From assembly GCA_948474755.1 (NCBI GenBank), contig CAOLHI010001485.1, positions 1 to 64,000 on the forward strand: a stretch of DNA of 64,000 bases. The letters run 5' to 3'. This document shows, one piece after another, positions 40,101 to 46,100 of this stretch. The DNA comes from Ctenosaura bakeri (lineage: Eukaryota > Chordata > Lepidosauria > Squamata > Iguanidae). The notes under the pieces were generated by a model. It worked only from the letters and a program-made list of their open reading frames with translations, was not told where the DNA came from and did not search any database. The first letter of the stretch is position 1, and every line of letters starts with the position of its first letter. The translations under genes and the position numbers were made by a program.

Positions 40101-43100
40101 AGCATGTCAATATGCAGAGGGTGAAGGATTCTGATATTTGTAGTCCAAAAAGTAATTTCTCAAAACTGTATACACATGCATCATTTTCGTCTATTAAGAC
40201 AGGAGAACTGGGGTTTGTAAGAGAAGTACACATTTGATTTTAATAGGATGTGGTTCACCAGTAATGTTGTTCAGCACTGGCAAAAGACTGATTCTTAACT
40301 ATGGCACCTCAGTGCTAAAGCTGCAAATTGATGGCAGAATTCAGATCATGAATCACCGATTGGCAGGGAAGTAGAATGTGAAATGGCTTTGTGCATAAAA
40401 GAATAATGCTGAACTTTTGCTCCCCTCATCACTTTCTTCCTTGTGTCTCCTTCATCTCAGGGAGTGCCCCTTCAACTACCAGTCAAAAGACATTGTGCAG
40501 CTATTCTATTTTTTCTCTCCTATACATAGTTTTTATTGAAAAGCAATTGGAAAACACAGGAGAGTCACCAATAGGAGATGATGCCATCTGGTACCTTCAT
40601 AAAATTCAGAAAATGCAGTTGCACACTAACAGCCTTATCTGGAAGCACCTACCAGTGTTTTTTCTTCCAGCTTTTCTCAAAGATCAGAAATGAGAGGAAT
40701 GGCCTAGGAAAGAGCTGTAGTGTTTTGTGGCCCTGCCCTTCTATTAAAAATTCCCTTGAATCCAATGGCTTTTAGTGGCTTCTCTGTCATTGGAATAGTG
40801 AATCCATCCCAGGGTTTTGTTTATAATTTAAACGAGCTATTCAGGGTGCTGAATCCTACCTTCATTTAGATAACTCCCTTATCTCTGACTAGAACCCAGA
40901 ACAGATTACTGCTTCACTGACATACAGGCCATTAACTACATTGACTTCAACCTTGCTTTACATCTGTTTGATGGTGACATCTGTTTGAAGACACATGTCT
41001 CCACCTTTGTCTGAAAAACATTTTCCTCCAAGAATGAACAGGAATCATGAATGATGTTTCAAAAATCCAATTAACCTGTTTTGCTTTATTTTATCTTCCT
41101 TAAGAGTAACTACAGTGTTGAGTTCAGTAACACCAAAATGCCTTTTTGAAGATTATCCTAAATTACAGAACAGTAGTGTGATAAAATCTCTTCAGGTAAC
41201 TCTCCAGGTAAACTTCCTACTTTTTCCTTGTGTTATAAGAAACTAAACAGGAAGAAGGATGTACTTTGTCTCTTTAAGCATGTTTAAACATGTCATGCTG
41301 TGTTTAAAAATTGAGCATAGATGTTCTTCTTTTATTTCTATAATACAATTAGGTAAAGGTGCTGGGCCAGTGATTAACTCACTGATTGATTGACTGGATT
41401 TTGGGATGATTTAATAACCAGAATTTTCTGGACAGTGTGCAATAGTGGGCGGGTGGATGGGTGGGTATAGTGAATGAGAGAGAGAACAGATAATAAAAGG
41501 AAGATTAAAATCAGTAAAAGCACTATATTATTTTTATTTTTATTTTTTTAGTAAAACCAGCAGCAAAATAAAGAAGGGCTAAGATCAAAACCAAGACTTC
41601 TTCCAATGCCTAGAAGAACTTGGTATTGCTTCTGCACGCCATCTCTTTGTATAGTCAGATTGGGTGTTTCCATTCCTTCATTATCTTCCTTTCCTCTTCT
41701 CCTCTCATAACATGTACAATGAAACTTATGAAGTAGGAGACTCCAAATTTACTTAACACACTGACCTTGCAATATCTACCTAGTCACTGCCAGATGAGAG
41801 AGTCACCAATAAGTAACATGTGATCGCCTTCTCCTGCTCTTTGAACACACCTAACATTCTAAATAGAAAGTCACAACTGATTTATGCAGGAAAAGGATGC
41901 TGGAAGCGGGAAGTGCTGCATTCCAAGTAAAAATCCCTCCCTTCCCCTGCCCCCACCGCCTATAATTAATTAAAGGAAAACTTGATATAGAGTTGTATGC
42001 TAACTATCAAGCAAATTTCTTCTTTGGCTCTGAGAAAACCTGCAGGATCCGAACTATATGAGAGCAAAGAAACAAACCTGTATTTTATATCACAGGAGGT
42101 AGTCCTTTGAGGCATGAATTCTCACTTGCCTCGTCTCATCTGCAGATAAATTAAACAGTTCAGTGATTAAAAATATAGCTATGTTAATTGCATACATAAG
42201 ACATTTAGAAATTTAAAACAGCAAGGGGAAAAATAGTGTAGAGAGGGGCGGAATCGCAGCCTTAAATCTGTGCTGAGATTAAAAGAGAGTGTTCCATAAC
42301 CACTGAACAGCTATGTAAACATTTACTGGGGAGCATCCATAACTCACTGGTACAATACATAACACATTTTGCATGTGGAAGAGTCAAGCTGCAGCATCTC
42401 CAGTAAACAGGGTCAGGTAGCAGGTGATAAGAAAGGCCTCTGCCTGAAATCCTAAATACATCTGCTGTTCAGTACTGGCTTAGATGGAGAAATGGTCCAG
42501 CCTGTTATAGGGTGGCTTTCTGAGTTTCCTCTTACCTGTAGACCATATTTCAAATTAGAAATCATTGCATAAGATTGGGGGTTGCCAGGTATCCCTTATT
42601 ATGGGAGACATGCCTTATTTGAGGGCTAGAAAGCTTGTCCCTTATAGTTCTGAAAGGGTGTCCTCTATTTGAAGGTTGGAAAGCTTTTGCTTGTATACAG
42701 ACTGAACCAGATGGCAAAAAAGCCAGTATTTTCAGATGTGAGTCTTTCATAAAGACAGAAATGTAATCATGTGATTTATGAATGCTAATTTTACAGAGGA
42801 ATGCATGGCTAAGTTAATTGAAATCAACCCTTTCATTTGGTATTGAAATAGAACACAACCTTTTAATAGCTACTTCCTGACTGTCAGCCCTGCACACCCT
42901 GAATTTTAACTGGCTCTTGCTGCTGTTTTGAAAACCTGGCAACACTAATAAGATCTGGTTTGAAAACCGTGACTTAGATCATGAGTATCGACAACTGGTA
43001 GCTGTCAGATCAGTTCCAGTTTTTACTCTAAACTTTAAACAATCTGTCCAAGGCACTAAATCTATTATGCATATAAGATTTAGCACTTTGAATAGTTACT

Positions 43101-46100
43101 GTAATACCTGGAATAAAACTTGAAGCAGATTCAGTACCCAGCTAATATGAAAGCCGGTGCCTACCGTAGATTCTGAATAACTTCTCAGTCATTTATGTAC
43201 AGATGTGCCTCCAGAACTACTTTCTGTGATTCAAAATGGGGGTTACAGTCAGAACTTTTTCAGGCTCATATGGTAAAATCAAGGGGTCTTTCTCTTGATG
43301 GAAGACCTGGATTAAGCACCCAACATAATGAGGCAGTGGTGGAGACACATTCTGGCTGATGCCAGCCTCCCCCATAAAAAGAAGTAAAACTTTTGTATGG
43401 CACAAGGCCAGGCAGGTGGCACTATTGCCATCTTCATGATTTCCCAGGACCAGTGGCGTAGCTTGGCACAAGAGCATTAGGAGCAGGGAGAGAGGCATGG
43501 GGACAGGGCTACAGTGCACATGGGTGGGACTACAACAGGCAGGGGAGGGGCTATGGCACATGGGGAGGGGCCACAGCATGCAGAGGCAGGGCTACAGTGT
43601 GCAGGGGAGGGGCTAAAGCACATGTGGGGGGGCTACGGCACATAGGGAGGGGTGATAGCATGTAGGGGACAGGCAAGGAGCCTGTCCCCCCAAAAATGCC
43701 ACCCAGGGTGCACTGCCCATCTCCCCCCCATCCCTACACTACTGCCCAGGACCCTGCCTCTGACACATATCTGAGGTCGTGTCTAGAAAGGATGGGGATA
43801 ATAAATCAGTTTGGGAAAGGTATTTTTATACTGCAGCTTCCAGAATTCTCCAACCAGTGTCAGCATGGGGATTCTGGAAACTGAGATTGGAAAAAATATA
43901 TAACTTTTTTCCATACTGTGAAATGAAAATGGTAGCTAGTGACAGAGTTAAGGAAGTAACCCCTAATGGCTTTTCTTCATTATGTTAAACATTCTGGTAG
44001 ATCCCCAAGGGTTAATGCTTTTCTGCTGTACTTCCACCATCCATACATGCAGCTGTTCACCACTACCTCCACATCTGTCCTCTGGTGAACTTAAAGCAGT
44101 AGCTCAGAACTCACCGTGAGCCTTGAGTCATAGTAGGGGATGTGCAGCCCTTTGGGGAGCCCTTCACACCACTCCTCTCCTTGGTCCTGTGATGAACATC
44201 TGGTCTTAGGGAGGGCCCTATGACCTTTCCCCTCCCATCCTGTGAGTGGTTATAGGCCATGAGAGGAGCTTCAGGCATATTAATGGTTTGTGTTATGTAT
44301 TGCAGTTATGGATTCATAACTGTCAGTTTTTGTTGTTATTGCATGCCTTCAAGTTGTTTCTGACTTATGGAGACCCTAAGGTGAACCTATCATGGCATTT
44401 TCTGGGGCTGAGAATGCATGTTACAGATCTGTAAATGCTCTGTACTCAGTAAGGCTACATAGTCTCACTGTAAGACTACATAAATGCTCCCCCAAGTCCA
44501 CCTTAACAGCCAGCAGCTGCATTGGGTGATGGAGGTCTGTGTAGCTGCCAAATGGGGCACAGGGAGGATGACATTTCCACATCCTCTCACCAGTAAGCAA
44601 GGCTGCAACAGTCAGAAAAAGGGACCTCTGTTGCAATTCCTTGCTGCAGCCCTGAGCACAGGCGGGGGGACTGGAAGCATCCTCCTCCTTGCCCCAGTCA
44701 GCAGTTGAACAGACCTCCTTTGCTCAATGCAACCGCTGGCTGTTAAGGTGGGCTTAGAGGGTTTGGCCAGGAGACATTACTTAGTTATTCATTTGTAGCT
44801 AAGTAGCTGATACAGGATATTGGTGAATATATTTATTTTCAGTCTCTATTGCTCTTCCTTTCACCCTTTGTTCTCCTATTCTAAGATGCTTTTCTCCTTA
44901 CCAGGCATTTTCCCTGTCCCCATGCACACACAACACACGGTGTCCCTATCACCTACCACAGGTTCACAGTGATCTCGAGTGATCAAATAAATTAGTTGTG
45001 ATTATCTTTGAAGTCCTATTTCTGGCAGTGGAAGACAATCACAACTAAATTGGGTCCTTATGTATAGCTTTTCTTTTTATGTAGGTTTCCCCTCATTCCT
45101 ACAGAGAACTTAGGCCAGTTCTGCACTACATTGTTATAGTGCTATTATTCTACTTCCAACATCCTGTGGAATTCTGGGGTCTGTAGTTTACTGAGGTCAA
45201 AGAGCTATCTGGCTGAGAATTCTAAATGCCCCTCCCTAAACTGCAAACCCCAGGATTCCATAGGATGTTGAAATAGCACTATAACAGAGTAGGGCAGAAA
45301 TGGCCGTAGTCCCTTATATTATTGCATGTTGAGAAATGTCATGTTTTTGTTCTAGACTGGAGACTCAAACTCAAGCCATTTCCACACTACACCGCTATAG
45401 TGCTATTATCCCACTTTCAACATCCTACGAAATTCTGGGGTTTGCAGTTCCTGAGGCCAAAGAGCTAATTGCCCCTCCATTAACTACAAACCCCAGGATT
45501 CCATAGGATGTTGAAAGTGGAATAATAGCACTATAACAGTGTAGTGTGGAAATGGCCTCAGTGGAGGTTTGCTTGCCTCTCCTCCCCACATTTATTTATT
45601 ATAAAATTGCAGTGTAGAATGTTTATAAATTTTCTCAAATTGTTTTTCAGGAGAAAAATGGTTCCGTAACACACACTTCTCCAGAGCTGTTCTCTGGTTA
45701 CGAGGATTCTGTAATAACTGAAGTGGAGGAAGTATTGGTGCACAAGGAATATAAGGCACAAGATGACAGAAAGGAAAACAAGGAAGTGAGTCTTCAGAAG
45801 GCTGCTGTTGCTGAAGAGAATGTGTTTGTCAGCAGTTCAGATGTGATAGAAACAAATGGCTACAAACCTCAGGTTTCCAACAAGGCACTATTAGGAAATA
45901 CATGCATCAGCACTAATGAAATACATTCTCAAAACCCAGATGCAACATCAGACTCTCCAACTTTGCCCATGAATAGTTCAATAAAAGATTACACAAGTCC
46001 TACGGCCACCAGCTGGCCTGATGAAAATGTACTTTTATTTGAGAAGATCAGCCTTGTTTTGAACAGTGGAAGAAGTGGGCAAAGCAATGTGTTCAGCCCA

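Larger units (their letters stand above)
39063..45650 (+). other. IL23R introns around the box 1 exon
   Basis: 39063-41104 holds a SINE and a palindrome copy. 41196-45650 holds a hAT MITE, a palindrome copy, a SINE fragment, the repeat at 44500-44830 and two MITEs. 41500-42550 shows nothing recognised; 42590-42700 has a short internal duplication (TTTGAGGGCTAGAAAGCTT and TTTGAAGGTTGGAAAGCTT). Confidence 0.55.

Noticed and set aside
43217..43579. 120-codon - strand frame
   Set aside because: Crosses the boundary of a hAT MITE with a verified 8-bp duplication; its peptide is made by the tandem units.
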